The position numbers and the translations under genes were made by a program. From positions 30,770,914-30,834,913 of the forward strand of contig NW_023998415.1 in assembly GCF_014805625.2 (NCBI RefSeq): a stretch of DNA of 64,000 nucleotides, read 5' to 3'. Positions 14,080-27,438 of this stretch are shown piece by piece (position 1 is the stretch's first letter; every line of letters starts with the position of its first letter). The notes beneath the pieces are model-generated. The model did no database searches, was not told where the DNA came from, and was given only the letters and a program-made list of their open reading frames with translations. Source of the stretch: Glossina fuscipes. Its lineage: Eukaryota; Arthropoda; Insecta; Diptera; Glossinidae.

Positions 14080-14310
14080 ACTTGTTGTACTTGGGGTATA
14101 TTAAGTTGGTGCGGAGACGCTTGTAACGCCCACGAGGACTTCATATAGATCCACTTTTTTACTACCCCAATCAACTCCGAAAATGATTCTGCGCTTGCTT
14201 GTCCGTCTGTCTAATCTCTGTCCATGCATTTTTGTGTTCAAGCTACAGGTCGTTTGATCCATAGAATTATCCGGCAGCAGCCGAGGTATACCGTCAATTT
14301 CCAAAACTAT
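14080..14310. repeat. Degenerate interspersed repeat fragment
   Basis: 'ggggtatattaagtt', 'gtaacgccca' and 'tgtccgtctgtctaatc' blocks (about 14093-14215) match the arrangement of a dispersed repeat common near fly genes. The short minus-strand open frame across it (14101-14304) is best read as repeat sequence. Confidence 0.45.
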
Positions 14311-16387
14311 GCAAACGGCTTCATGTTAATCATCACAGTTAGCCACAAAGTAAATCAATATCAAGATCGCCTTGATTAAAACACAACAGGAGTATGAATG
14401 GCAGCTTAAATGAATGAATGAACGCAAGAAGAAGAGAAAATTCTTACTGTGGAATGGAAGAAACAATTTTTAAGTTTCTATCGCTTTGCATTCGATAATA
14501 AGTGAATTGACATTGAGTAAAAGGAAAAACCTGGTCGAAGAATCTGCGTTGGGACCCTTATTCGTATAAATGCTCAAGAAGATGAGTAGAATTTTCACTT
14601 CTTTGCATTTGAAATTTATGATGTATATATTATGAATACAGTTGATACCGTTATATCTAAGGATGTATCGCGACTCCATCTTTTAACTTTTTACGGTCAA
14701 TTAGAGATTGCTATACGTTTTCTCTCCCAATGAGTGGATAAATGCTAGCTACTCTCACTTACCCGGCCGGTATTTGAGTGTAACCAAGCAACCAACGAGG
14801 CGTGATCTTAATTCGGTAGTGGATAATATATAACAGTTCTCTCAAAACAGTATTATAACAAAAATCGAAATAATTTACTTTTCTGATTTAGCTATGATTT
14901 GCGCATGTTTAAAATAACGAGAACTAATGGTCTTGTGCTTGACGTTACATGTTGACGCTTACGTTTTTACGTTTTGACACATAGATTTTATTACTATAAA
15001 TACAATACAATACGGTTAAGGCTAACCCCATGCGATATCCTTTGCATAATAATTTTATCTTCATTCGCCATAATATGCTCAACTCTTTCTTCTTCTTTTT
15101 TTCAAAAGCGATTAATTCACTCTTTTCACACTTTTAAAAGGATCATATGACTTTCAGTTTTGTCTACTTTGCAAAGGCAATTACTTAAGCCATTCATACA
15201 CATGTACACACGTATATATGTCATTGAAGAAATTTATAATAAAATTATGCGGCAAAACACGCTATATAGTGTAAGGATAATAAAAAATAAAAAAAAAAAT
15301 CGTAAATAAAAATATAAAAAAAAATGAAAGAAACAGATGAGCTAAACCTCAAAAGACCCTGAAAATATATGTCAGGCAAGTGCAAACACAAATATACAAA
15401 TATTGAAAAGTATAAATAAAAAAGAAAAAAAGAATGATTTTTTAGTCGAATTAAGCCGAACCTTTAATACCCATACCCCTATATACGTTGTAATCATATT
15501 TGATTTGCGAGTTAGAGCAATGATCGATTCGCTCGATATATATACATTGCTTATGACAAAGAATGCATCGTCTAACGAGAATATTTCAATTCGCTTATCT
15601 GATGTGACAACTTCTCAGAAATCATTGTAAGAACTGAAAATCGTGTTTTTCACGTGTTCAGCTTTTTAATATATGGTTCTTTGGTCCTCGAATATATCGA
15701 TCAATTTTTTTTGGTATGTTAGCAAAGTAACGTGAAAGTGCATGCAACCAGAGACTCCTACACAGAATATATAGCTGCCGTGTTTGCAGTAAATTTAGCC
15801 AACTTGGCCTTCGATTTTTTTCTATCTCCCCTACACACCTATGGCATGCTCTGTTATCGTGTGAAAATATAACGAAATGAAACATATACGACATACGATA
15901 TACGATAAATGCGATTATTTGCGAGCAATTATTTATCAAACTAGATATTGGTGGATAACTGACTGGCGGATACTAAAAGATTCGTTTCAAGCCAACTAGA
16001 GCTGCTTTTTTATTAGACGTTGAAAGAATTTACTTTGAAATTTTTTTTTTAATAATTACGTGAACTTATACGATTCTTATAACTAAATCTGATAAATATC
16101 AAATGGAAAGAGAATTCGAAAGAAAGTTTTGTGCGTGTATGCAAAGTTATAAAATCATTATAAGATTTCTCAATAAACATACAGACTGAGTACAGACGGA
16201 AATGGTTTAAGAGATGTCGTTGTTTATGTAAAGCTAAATAAATTGATATTAATTTTAGATATGCAAAAAAGAAAAATCGATTTATGTCATCGAGTTGACT
16301 GAGATATTTTTGATGTCTACAAATTATAAACGAGAATGCACGAATGCCAAATGAATAAATAATGTGTAAACGTTGACGAAAAGGGTC

Positions 16388-16393
16388 ACTTAC
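16388..16393 (-). promoter_or_regulatory. Consensus 5' splice site just after the stop codon
   Basis: GTAAGT on the minus strand begins 10 nt after the TGA stop (16406-16404) of the single-exon TipE-family gene. It could mark a 3' UTR intron. The distance is too short to be expected to trigger exon-junction-dependent decay. Confidence 0.35.
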
Positions 16394-16403
16394 GTGACGG
16401 ATC

Positions 16404-17753
16404 TCATAGAGCCATGACTTCATCGCCACCTCCACCTCCGCCGTTATCGCCATTAGCCTGATCAGTTAAAGCGTTCTTCGATAATATTGTGTCAGTATCC
16501 ACACAACCTTTGAAACGCATCTTAGCATCGTCGCCTACATAAACGGTTTTTTGACAGAGCAACAGCACTAGACAAGAAACTACAAACAGCACCGATGGGA
16601 CTACAGAAGCAAATACGAATTGACGGTAGGTGACTTCCAAATTGAAACGAGCTACAACAACATCCTTCTTTTGGGGCGAATAGAAGCATGGGAAACGAGC
16701 ACGAGCATTATGATCGCTGCCATCGCGTCCGAAATCCTTAAGGAATTCTTTGCATTCATCCATCAGTGTATTAACGCAACCCTCCAGATTAATCATAAGC
16801 TTCGATTCATTCGATATAGTTAGATCTACATCGGGCGGTGCTATCTCTGGTACCGGATTCGCTACGGTTATATGTAAATGACTTAAATACGTAAAGTTGG
16901 TGAGATCCGTTAGCATGCTATGCTCTATAGTGGAACCGTTTATGCAATCCATTGCATCTACCCGATCGGAAGTGTTTTTAATAAAATAACACGATGCCAT
17001 TACCACATTATCGCCTGACTCATTCCATACCTCCTCTTCTGTTTCCGCGTTTATAGCGTTCTGGCATTGCGATAAGTAAACTTTGTCGCCGCTTAGTATT
17101 ACTACGTTTTTATTGCGTGTTGGTATGTCGACACAACGGCGGTCGCAATTGTAAGGGGTACGTATTTTACGGCAAGTGCCGCGATTGCATGAAAACAAGC
17201 CACTTATATCCATGCAATTGATTTTCCCCCTTCTACCTGAACACTTAACTGGTGAATCACTATTCTTGAAAACACATTCAAAGGCATCGGTGATATTTAA
17301 ACACTGGCCAGCTGTGCAATTAAAAGTTCCCGTAAGATTTTTACATTCATCATGTATGCAACGGGCCTTATCAGCTCGATCCTGGTCAATGCCATAGCAG
17401 GTCTTATTGGCCGAATTAGTACAATTTTGAAAACTTAAATTGGTGCCATTGTTACGTAGATTTACATAAATTTGTATACAAGCGCCCGATGTCTTACTTA
17501 GGCACCATTCACCGCATGAGCCCCATTCACAATTCTCCTTATTAACCGCACGTGTTGTAGTGCACATGACGGGTGTCTGATCAATGCCGCTTTTAAAGGC
17601 TCGCGTCGACGGCATATATATGGCGACTGTTAAATAAACTAAAGCTACCGAACTTAATACCAATGTCATTTGACAGACACATATTGTGCCGCAAATTCGC
17701 TGATCCTGTGGCGGTACTATTAAGTCCTCACTGGGCACTTTTTTCTTACCCAT
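16404..17753 (-). CDS. TipE-family sodium-channel auxiliary subunit with EGF-like insert, probably Teh3
   Basis: Intronless coding frame of 449 residues. Cytoplasmic N-terminus (1-20); membrane segment 1 (about 22-47); family motif NCEWGSCGEWC (74-84), diverged from the NCTWSSCREGC of the other two genes; a long, cysteine-rich extracellular insert (about 110-275) with two EGF-like cysteine clusters (around 132-160 and 180-207) and many N-glycosylation sequons; a loop end with EGCVN...C and FPCFYS (354-359); membrane segment 2 (about 379-400); and a short tail with a Gly run. The role inferred from the family is to raise expression or tune gating of the Para channel at the neuronal surface. 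The insert is what sets it apart from tipE and suggests Teh3; I am sure of the family but less sure of the paralogue. It is transcribed away from tipE. The start ATG follows a stop-rich region and begins MGKKK, so it is well defined. Confidence 0.9.
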   Translation of the reverse strand: MGKKKVPSEDLIVPPQDQRICGTICVCQMTLVLSSVALVYLTVAIYMPSTRAFKSGIDQTPVMCTTTRAVNKENCEWGSCGEWCLSKTSGACIQIYVNLRNNGTNLSFQNCTNSANKTCYGIDQDRADKARCIHDECKNLTGTFNCTAGQCLNITDAFECVFKNSDSPVKCSGRRGKINCMDISGLFSCNRGTCRKIRTPYNCDRRCVDIPTRNKNVVILSGDKVYLSQCQNAINAETEEEVWNESGDNVVMASCYFIKNTSDRVDAMDCINGSTIEHSMLTDLTNFTYLSHLHITVANPVPEIAPPDVDLTISNESKLMINLEGCVNTLMDECKEFLKDFGRDGSDHNARARFPCFYSPQKKDVVVARFNLEVTYRQFVFASVVPSVLFVVSCLVLLLCQKTVYVGDDAKMRFKGCVDTDTILSKNALTDQANGDNGGGGGGDEVMAL

Positions 17754-20700
17754 AATCGTTGACTAAGCGTCGGACGGGTGAACCTTGTTGCAAACTATTC
17801 AATGCTCCTCCCTTAAGAAACTTCAATAACTTTGCCTTGCTTTCTACACTAAAACACAATTCAAGACGTTTTTCACATAATTTCACATTCATCCGTTCGT
17901 TATCGGCACTGCTTTTACTCGCTCAGCATGATGATTGCATTTATCGAATACCAAAAATTTTGATAGTATGTCAAAGTGGTGACGAATTTTATTATGCGTT
18001 TTTTTCTTCCTCTTTTCAAGCAGATATATGCTGGATTTTTTTCTTCATCCGCTTTACGATTGCGAAGCAATTTTTTTTTTTTTTTTTTACTTTTAATTTT
18101 GCATAAAATTTTGTGTAAATATTTAAAAATAAAATTCAAAATATCATTCTTGCTTTTATAAAATAAAAACAAAAAAAAAAAAGCAAGATTTGTTCACAAT
18201 TTCTTTCCTCCTATCGATTTTCTCTGCCAAGCAGCTCACAACAATTTCTCAACGAATAAATTTTGGTTTTTCGAAACAACGAACACTTTGTCTTATTGCT
18301 ATGATTATTTCTTTATTTATTTATTTTTTTTTTGCCTATCGATTTTAGGAAATTCATTCAATTTTTATTTGATTTTTGCTTTTATTTTTAAAAAATTTTT
18401 ATTATTTATTTTTTTATTTTTTGCTTTAAACTCTATTTTCTTGACCACAGTCAATATGTTAGTCTGTTGAGTTTCTTTTCGATTTCTTTCTTTTTCTTTT
18501 TTTTTTTTTTTTTTTTCTTATCTATATTTTTTCCTCTGCTTTAACTGTTTTGTGTCCTCGTATTGTGGTGCTTGTGTGCTTTTCACTACAATTTTTATGG
18601 CCTAAGACCCCAGTTGGAAAATGTTGTTTATGTCGGGAAATCAAAGTCATGCGCACGCAATCGCTTCTCGTCCTTTTTTCACTTATTTTCTTAATTTTCT
18701 TTATTAATTGTTAGGATTAGGATTTCGTGCTAAAAATCAATAAAGAAAACAACCTGAGATTTTTTTTTCAATTGCTTTCGCGTTCTTGTACTTTCCCTTA
18801 CCATATAAATTTTCCTTTATTTCAATATTTGCGTTTACGTTCCATTTAATTCTAATGTTATAAATAAACTGAATTTTTTGAACTTTTATTCTTATTATAA
18901 TGATTGTTAGTATTATTGTTTTTGATGAATTTCACTTGATATTCTATTCTAAATTTTATTTTTTTTATTTTTTTTTTTTGCATTTGAAACATTTGAATCT
19001 AATGCTTATCAGTTTTCAAAGGGGAAAAAAAATGTAAAAAGAAAGCATTCGATAAGACTATGGGAGCTCACGCGACTTAAACTGCATCTTGCGTGTGCAT
19101 TAATTAAGGCCACTAGGGCTCATTCATTTTGTTAAATAATTTTTTCATCAAAATTCTACAACTAGCTATTCTCTAGCTAGCTAGCCTTAACGAATAGCAT
19201 TAAGTGCAGATCGTCGTCTTCTGGTAACGATGAAGAAATTCACTTCTTTCAAATCATTATAACGATGTAACTGACATCGGTTACGCCCCCCAAAATCTCA
19301 ATTCTATTTCCCATTTATAATTATTATGCATAATTATATTTCTAGTCACATTCCAGATTTCTGCCTCAACTTTTGGCAATTGTAACGAAGATTTTGATAG
19401 CTTTCTTCATTGGAATTCATGCTGCATCGTTCAATTTCGTGTGCTGGTCGATCCAGTTCGAACTGTGGTTTTACTCAATTTTAAACCTTTACGAAAAAGT
19501 TCGCCTGAGATCGCCTCGTAGACGCCAAAATCCAATTCATCAACACTAACACCGTAGCCTGCAGTTTTGCAGTATTCTTTTCATTTAGAAAGCGTCCGTC
19601 CTTTCGTTGGCTGATCTGAATCGTTATAACCTTGCCGAGCATTCAAGCTCCTTTTTGACGTTTATACGTATCTATGTCAAGTGTTTCGGGTGGGTTTCGG
19701 GTTTTCGCGGGAGGAAGCCATACGGCGCAATGCAGTTTGTCCACTTCTGACTTTCAACGAGCTACTTGAAAAATGTTTAAAAAAAAAACTCTTTCATTCG
19801 CAAGGGAACTTTGAAATCAATCAAAGCAAATCATCAAAATTCCAATGCGTTTTGAATCTACGATATGTTTATTCGATTAATCGGTACTGTGTCTATGTGG
19901 AATATGATGATAATTAACAAAATTTAAGATCTCTCCTTGGTTTATATACTGGCAAAAGAACTACTGTTCAGGGATTATGACGTAACATTTACAATTTCTA
20001 TTCAGCAAGCTACATTCCTAATTATAGGGGAAGGGCCAAGAGTTGATTGCAGATACGCCCAGACAATTTTTAAAAGCTGAAATAATCTTGAAAAATTTTA
20101 TAATTTTTCAGACGATATCAAGTTAATTCTAGAGAATAAAAAACAATGTGACTCACTGTCGTACCCACTATTAATAAAATAATAAAAGTGGGCATCACGT
20201 ACGCATCATCTTCACTCGAACACGATGGCAACTTAATTATTCAACTGTTGGCGTACTCGTGCTCATATTGAGTGCCGACATAACGTAACGTAAGAATTTA
20301 TTAGAAAATAAATTTTTAAATTCACATTCGTTATTGATCGATTGAACTAAGTACGCCTTCGTAGAATATTTAAAAATTGTGAAAATATGTTAAGAACTAG
20401 CGAAATGAGTTAAGGTAATAAAAAAAAGACAAATCTTACCCCCACCCCCCTTCCCCTCTCCCCACGGGCACACATTTCAATTGTTACGAAAATATTCTTC
20501 AAATCTGAAAGACATGTACGTATTACTACATACATGTAAATAAATATGTCCTGTGATGAGAATCTCGGTGCTTTTTAATCAAAAAAAAAAAAACATGGGA
20601 AAGAAAAGAAGAAGAGATGAAAGTAGAAAAAATTTGTTTAACGCAACCAACACTCTAAAAATTAAAATGCATAAGCAATATATTGCGTAACTGTTATATA

Positions 20701-23092
20701 ACCTATTACATACCAATCTTTTCCCTTTTTAAAACAGCTCTTAAAACAGTACAGAAATATAACATCCTTGGCGGAGAGACATGCAAAATTTGAAGGGCAA
20801 TGTAATCAAAATCAATAACACAAGCTATTGCTCGTTAAAAAAATTCTTCTGATTGCAAGCCGGCCCACCCATTAAATAACTGCCTGGATTTTCGCCCTTT
20901 TCCAGGCCAAAGTAAAAAAAAAAACCAATTTTCGTTTACATTTTCTGGCTTAAGAGAGTTTATTTACGTCCTAAGACTCGATTTCGTAGATCAGCGAAAA
21001 GACGGCCTTGACGGGACCAGTGTTTGACAAATTCAGTACACAAACAATTCCATACAAAAACCTGCGCGGCTTTCGCTCTTAATGAACTTCATATATATTG
21101 TAATAAGCACGAAGAAGTCGCAGAAGGAGACTTGAATTCATTTTAAATTTCGTTAACGCCTCTATAGGTACGTGAAAATTTATAACACAATTGCATCGTT
21201 TTAGTTGGTTGTAGTAATACGCTGTGATAATTGCTATTGTCATTCTAAAAATCTGCCTCAGAAGAAGACTTTATTGCCAATCAAATCCATATGCATATAT
21301 AGATAAGCAATTTCAGGGGCCCATCGCACTAAGAATATATGCACAAATCTTTGCATAAATCTTAAAAAGTTTTCATATATAACATAATACATACGTTAGT
21401 TAATCAATTGACATCAAATTCAAAGTTTCTACCGGATTTACATACATTCACACATATTCATATTCTTTTTCGAAAAATTGTAAATTTCGTCTCTTTGCAG
21501 ATCGATGGAGAAGCAAATTAGGGAAAATTGCCTGAATACTTTGTCCGGTTGAAGGCCGTATATGCCGTACGGTATATAGAATGTTACAAATAGTTTGATA
21601 AAATTAGTTAACCCGTTTGGGTTAGTGGTACGTGTAAGAAATTTAAAATTACTTAGTCAATAATTTTGAGGCAATTTTCAATGCAGGCTATTAAAGCTGG
21701 GGAACCGTAAAAGTACATGCACCGGTCTACCGAATGCGTGTAGCGCTGGGATGATTGTTTTACGCATATTTCCCCGTGCGGTGCAGTAAACTGATCACAT
21801 GAACTTAATTTGCTTTCCGAGTGATGTCTCACTAAGTGGAAAATAGTTTTAACAATGTGAAATTACATCAGACAGAGTATTATTTGACTCCGATCCAATT
21901 ACGTCCTTACATCCTACTATTTAAATATCTAGATGTTTAAATATCCATGCACACTCGACTTACCTAAGATTCTTGTCCTCTCAATCGTCTAAGCACACGT
22001 TCCTTTTTTACGTCTTTTCTAAAAAATTCAAGCAAATTTTCTTTGGTACCGTTATCTGTTCAGAATGTCATCACGTTTTGTATATAAAATGTGAAATTTT
22101 TTTTATTACTACACAGCGAGTGACGACATAAATATATTTATTATTGAAAACCGTTGCTAATAATAAATTTATTATAAGATACGGTATACGATGCGTGCGT
22201 ACGCCACATCACACACGCCTAGTGTCATGTATTATTGATTTAATACATTTGCAATAAAATTTTTGGCACTTTTTACATTTTCTAGAAATTTTTTTCTACG
22301 CCATTTTTCGTTTTCTCCAACAATTTCTTTTTTTTATTTTTTTTATTTTATTTTTTTGTTAATAATTTTCTCAAGAAATTTTTGATTTTTTTCTTTTCTC
22401 GTTATTGCTGCTTTCTGTTTTTTTTTTTTTTGCTTCGTTTTACTTTTAATAAATTGAAAACAACATCACATGTTTTTTCCTTTTATTTTCGATTGAAGTG
22501 TTTTTTTTTAAAAAAAAAAAAAAAAAGAAACAATTTTGACATCTCATTATGTCATGATGTAAAATAACTAGAGATGACAGTTAAAACGCTACGCGTTTTA
22601 TTTTTGTGTATTTACCGAAATTCCTTTTCTTTTATGCTACGGGGATATAACATTATATCGCTCTTCTTCATATTAATATAAGTGAGTTGTGAGTATATCT
22701 TGTTTGTAGTTTCTATAACAATTTCATCAAAGAGCAACGAAAGGGAGAAAGGAAAGAGGAAATGAAAAACTTTGATGGAGCGTAAATGAGAGCGAAATAA
22801 TAAAAACAAAAATACGAAAAGAATATTACTTCCGTTATAAAATATGAGTTCGTTTAAAAGCTTTCTGAGAGAATGATATGTTTATTATCTTCGAATACGC
22901 GTAGATAAGAATAAGAGGAGAAAAATGCAAAAAGAAAAAGGAAAACGAAAATGGAAATGGAAATGGAAAACGAAAAGGAAAAAACGTGAGTCATAAGCAA
23001 AGCATGAAAATATTAATTTAATAAAGTTACCTTAGTGTAGGTTTAGCTTAACCAGAGGGTGTATGTGTAAGAAAACTACGGTTATTTCGTTA

Positions 23093-23130
<38 letters not shown>

Positions 23131-25301
23131 ATAAATTTTGCACATAATATAACAAATAATTGATAGTCTTATAATTTTAATATGGACAAGTTTAATAACA
23201 TGTGCCAAAGTGACGTGGTTTAATGTCATCAGCATGTGCTTAAGATTTTAAAGTTCTAAAGTACTGACGTGGAGTTTAATTTTAAGGTTAAAGCTTTTAT
23301 TTTGATTTATTTTTCATTTCATTTTTTTTTTTTTTTTTGTTTATTTCAAATTTTTATTATACATTATGGGACATTTCTGTTTTGTTTAGTGCTTCAGTGA
23401 CCGTTATTAGGCAGGGAGCTTGAATACACGGATCTTAGTATTTGTATTCCTTAATTGGTTGGTTTTTATTTTTCACTTTATTTTAAAACCGAATTGATAT
23501 ATTTATACTACATATAAATGTATACACGCACACACCTTCATATATATATATATAGATATAGGTTTATATATATATATATATCATATATATACCATGTGTT
23601 TGTTTGTATTCATGCACATACGGATAGAGGAGAGTAAGAAATAAATTTATACCATCATGACGACGTTCCGTTTAGCTGACAAGTAGTAATTTGACTTCTT
23701 TTGCACTTACGACCTGAACAATCAGGTCAGCGTTTTTTCTTTTTTTCTTAAAAAAAAAAGAAAGGCCAACTTAAAAAAAACAAAACAAACAAGACAAGAA
23801 AAAATAAGAAAAAATGAATAAAGAAAAAAGAATATTATAAATAAAAAAATATCTTTCTAAGATTTTACCAATTCTAACCAAACAAGTCTTCTTTAATGCA
23901 ATAGCAAACTTTTCGAAACGTGTTTGTGTATACGTGTAGATATTGTTTCATTAAAGTAAAATGTTAAGTGAAAAAATAAACCTGGCAACAAGGAGTAAAG
24001 GCTTAGAAAATTTAAAGAAATTATTTTCTTATATTCAATAATTTAGGATGTCACACGATCTTTGTTGTGTTTGTTGTTAAATATCAAAAAAAATGGGAAA
24101 AAATTTTTTTCAACAAAATTAATTTTCAACAAGAAGAAGACAGTGAAAAAGACAATCATACTCACATTAAATAACTGTAACTGCTTAGGCTTTTTTTTTT
24201 TTTTTTTTGCTACGATTGCAAGTGTAAATGGGCGGATGTGAGAAACTATATATATACACATTCCTGTTCGAGTGTGTGTGCGTGTGTATGTATGTATATA
24301 TGTGTGCGTGCGTGTGTGTGTGTGTGTGTATGTAGATTTCCCGCATGCATAGCCAAGTGTTTTTCGTAGAAGTAGAGTAGGGGTGCGAACGTATAGGTCA
24401 GCAATAGTAAAATTTTCATTATTGTTTAATAAAAAAATGCAAATAAACGTAAATTTTTATTTTTTTTTTTTTAATTATGTAGAGTTACATGTTATAAGAA
24501 AATCATGAAATCTCTTTAATTGCGAAAGTTTCTAAAATCGTTTAAAACTCGTTTTCGTGTTTTATTTCGTAATAACCGATGGATGGTACTACTTTGTGCA
24601 GTGCAGTGTTTTATTATTTATTTTTTTTCTTTTGTTGTTTTTTTCTCTTACTTAAGTTCCAATATTGACGGATGTTGACAGCCAGCTACAAAAAAAAAGA
24701 AGCCAAATATAAGAAGAACTGAAGTTATTAAAAAAAAAAAAAAACAAAAAACTATATACAGCGGTTACATAAAGTAAAGATATTCTCTGTAGATAAAAGG
24801 AAAATGTCTCAATGAAATAAAATTAAATAAATAAATAAGTAATAAAAACTGAACTATGAATTTTAATAAAACTGATGAAAATAAGAAGATTTTCCATGTG
24901 TAAATAAGATCGGAAAAACAAATTTCGTTGCATATATATATGAAAAGAAAGATTTATTGACAAAAAAAAAAAAAAACTTTTTTTGCTTGGCAGCGACGAC
25001 AACAATAGGTTACCCCGTTAGTATGTTTTAATGTGCGTGTTGGCAACGTGGCGCCAGTTAAATATATAAATTATTAGCTAATTTAAAAGTAACCTTAAGA
25101 GGAAACATCTACAAATTTTCGTTTTACTCGCTGCTTCGTCCCTTCCTCTTTTTCGTTATATCTTTCTGTCATTCTAAGTTTTACTAAATGAAAAAAGAAA
25201 AAACAACAAAATTCTAATAAAAGAGAAGAAATATAGAAATCAACAAACCGTCCACAAAAATCTAAAAAGTAAAAAAAATTTTAATAAAATTATTAAGTCG
25301 A

Positions 25302-25370
25302 CAACAACAACAACAACAGCAATAACAACAACAACAACAAAAACAACAACAACAACAACAACAACAATAG
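25302..25370. repeat. (ACA)n trinucleotide microsatellite
   Basis: Interrupted ACA units upstream of tipE. Confidence 0.85.
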
Positions 25371-25907
25371 TATCAACTATATAACACAATAACAACATTA
25401 ACAGCAGTTCTCAAAAATAATTTAAATTTTTAATATTTGGTTTCGTTTCGTTCGTGCGTTTATGATTGATTTCATATAAATTAAAACACTTTTTTGCAAA
25501 AAGCCAATCAAACTGTATAACAGTGCGTGTGTAGTGCACGTTTATAAACAACAAGAAGCAATTCCTGCAGCCTTGAAAAACAACTAAACGCCACATTAAA
25601 GCTAATAAGTACATGCATGTACGCTCATTATTATTATTATTATTATGATTGTTATTGTTATTATTATATGCCAAAATGATTTGAGTTAAAGCAATACGCA
25701 TAAGATATATATCCAATGATTATCTATTAAAATAGTAATCGAAAGAAGAACAAAATAAGAAACACAAATAAAGAAAGAATTAATGAAAAAGTAATTGAAA
25801 TAAAAGAAAAAAATAAAAAAAAAAGCTATAAACAAAAACAACGATTTTCATCCCGCATCTCATCTTATAAATGGAAAAATTGAAAATCTATTTAAAACTG
25901 AAGAGAT

Positions 25908-25908
25908 A

Positions 25909-25940
<32 letters not shown>

Positions 25941-25941
25941 G

Positions 25942-25980
<39 letters not shown>

Positions 25981-26091
25981 TCAACCGATTACGTTTAACT
26001 CAGGATTAGCATTTTAATTTAACTGCATTCAGTCTCTACTTATCATTGTGTATTCATGTAAAACAAAATACAACGTGCACGGGAGTGCTAA

Positions 26092-26135
<44 letters not shown>

Positions 26136-26150
26136 TATATGTATATATAT
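25908..26150. repeat. Two (TA)n microsatellites
   Basis: Interrupted TA tracts at about 25908-25975 and 26095-26150, separated by ordinary AT-rich sequence, about 1.3-1.5 kb before the tipE start codon. Confidence 0.9.
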
Positions 26151-26969
26151 TGTGTATGTGTGTTATTCGTTTGTCGTCACACAACTTCCGTTGCAGTTGG
26201 CCGATGAATTGGCCATAAATGTATCATCATTACGGTCATAAAGCTTTGTTCGATGAGAGAATAAAACGAAAGAAATCGAATAGACTTCAAAGGAAAATAT
26301 CAATTAATTTAAATAAACAAGACAATTATAAAAACCAAGACCAAAAGCATTAACAATATAGAAAGCAAACGTAAGCAACGGAAGCTTCACTGCCAATACA
26401 ACGCGCACAAAGGAAGTAAAATTATTTAACCATAATAAGTAAAAAAAATAAATAAATAAATAAATAAATAAAATAAAGAAAAATAAAAATTAAAAGCAAA
26501 ACGTATATCCTCTGCCTCGCACATATACGTACAACGCTCTTCACAGAGAGAGAGTCAACATCACTTCTATCTTGTAAAACGACGTTATAAAGTTTAACAC
26601 TCGTATCATATCATCATCGTCACAACATCCTCACTATCGCCACTGTTCGAAAGCGTGCAACAGCAATAATATCAAAAGAATCAAAGGAGACATAATTCTC
26701 TCCCTTGCAATTGAGAGAGCCAGGCAAAGAACTGATTAAAACTAAGAAAAAGTTTACAAACGCACTCTAAACACTCTAAAGTAATTTGAACACCCTGTGA
26801 TATATATAAATTGCACTGTAGGCATCGTTATTATACATAACATATATAGAGAGAGAAAAATAAATATATATGTATACGTGTATATATTGAAGCTGTCATA
26901 TATCTCGTTAGACTATAAATAACTCGTATCCATTTATATTTAAACTCTAAAAGAATTATTTGTTAATTC

Positions 26970-27003
26970 CCTCTCTCTCTCTCTCTCCCTCTCTCTCTAT
27001 CTC

Positions 27004-27034
<31 letters not shown>

Positions 27035-27260
27035 CTCTCTCTCTCTTTCTCTCATTCTCTCTCACTCTGTCTCACTCTGTCTCACTATCTCTCTTTCTCG
27101 CTGACTATCTCTTGGTATTTCTATCTCCGGCTCTCACTCTCTCGTGTGTGCGTGTGTCTTATTCTATCTCTCGTTCGCTCGCTCGTTTGTTGTTTATCTC
27201 TGTTGTGCTGTTCTTTAACTTATTACACTCGCTCTCTGTCACTTAATAACTCTTTTTCTC
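26970..27260. repeat. CT/CTTT-rich tract upstream of tipE
   Basis: (CT)n, (CTTT)n and CTCACTCTGT-type units end about 180 bases before the tipE start codon. Complementary GA repeats can bind GAGA factor in flies, so this may be promoter-proximal or 5' UTR sequence; that is inference. The Leu/Ser open frame it makes is not a gene. Confidence 0.85.
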
Positions 27261-27438
27261 AATAAATTTATTATCGCTTTAATATTATTACAAAAAAAAA
27301 AAAAACAAAAAAAAAACAATCAAACAAACAAACAAATAAAAACAAAAAATAAAATAATATCAATAAGTAATAAAATTATTAATTAATTAATTAATTATTT
27401 CGTTGAGATATAAAATTTTGATATAATAATAAATAAAA

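Larger units (their letters stand above)
10016..16393. other. Non-coding DNA between the two minus-strand TipE-family genes
   Basis: Upstream of the four-exon gene and downstream of the single-exon gene. It holds T-rich tracts (10020-11310), a (GTT)n run near 10400-10430, a tRNA-derived SINE (12125-12308) and a dispersed repeat fragment (about 14080-14310). Open frames are short and show no recognisable domain. The promoter of the four-exon gene should lie just above 10015, but no convincing core element was seen. Confidence 0.55.
17754..27438. other. Head-to-head intergenic region between the Teh3-like gene and tipE
   Basis: About 9.7 kb between two divergently transcribed TipE-family genes. 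I see no coding gene. The content is AT-rich DNA with long poly-A/T tracts, a C-rich patch (about 20440-20465), TG/TA repeats (23540-23590, 24260-24335), (ACA)n (about 25302-25370), TA repeats (25908-25975, 26095-26150) and a long CT tract next to tipE. As the shared upstream region of two genes for partners of the same channel, it is where common neuronal control elements would be expected. None was recognised by eye. Confidence 0.55.

Noticed and set aside
16049..16453. 134-residue frame overlapping the end of the Teh3-like gene
   Set aside because: It is frame-shifted from the conserved C-terminus and becomes AT-rich, motif-free sequence; the 449-residue frame ends naturally at 16404.
26960..27265. 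101-residue Leu/Ser protein just before tipE
   Set aside because: It is the translation of the CT-rich tract; no non-repeat coding content.
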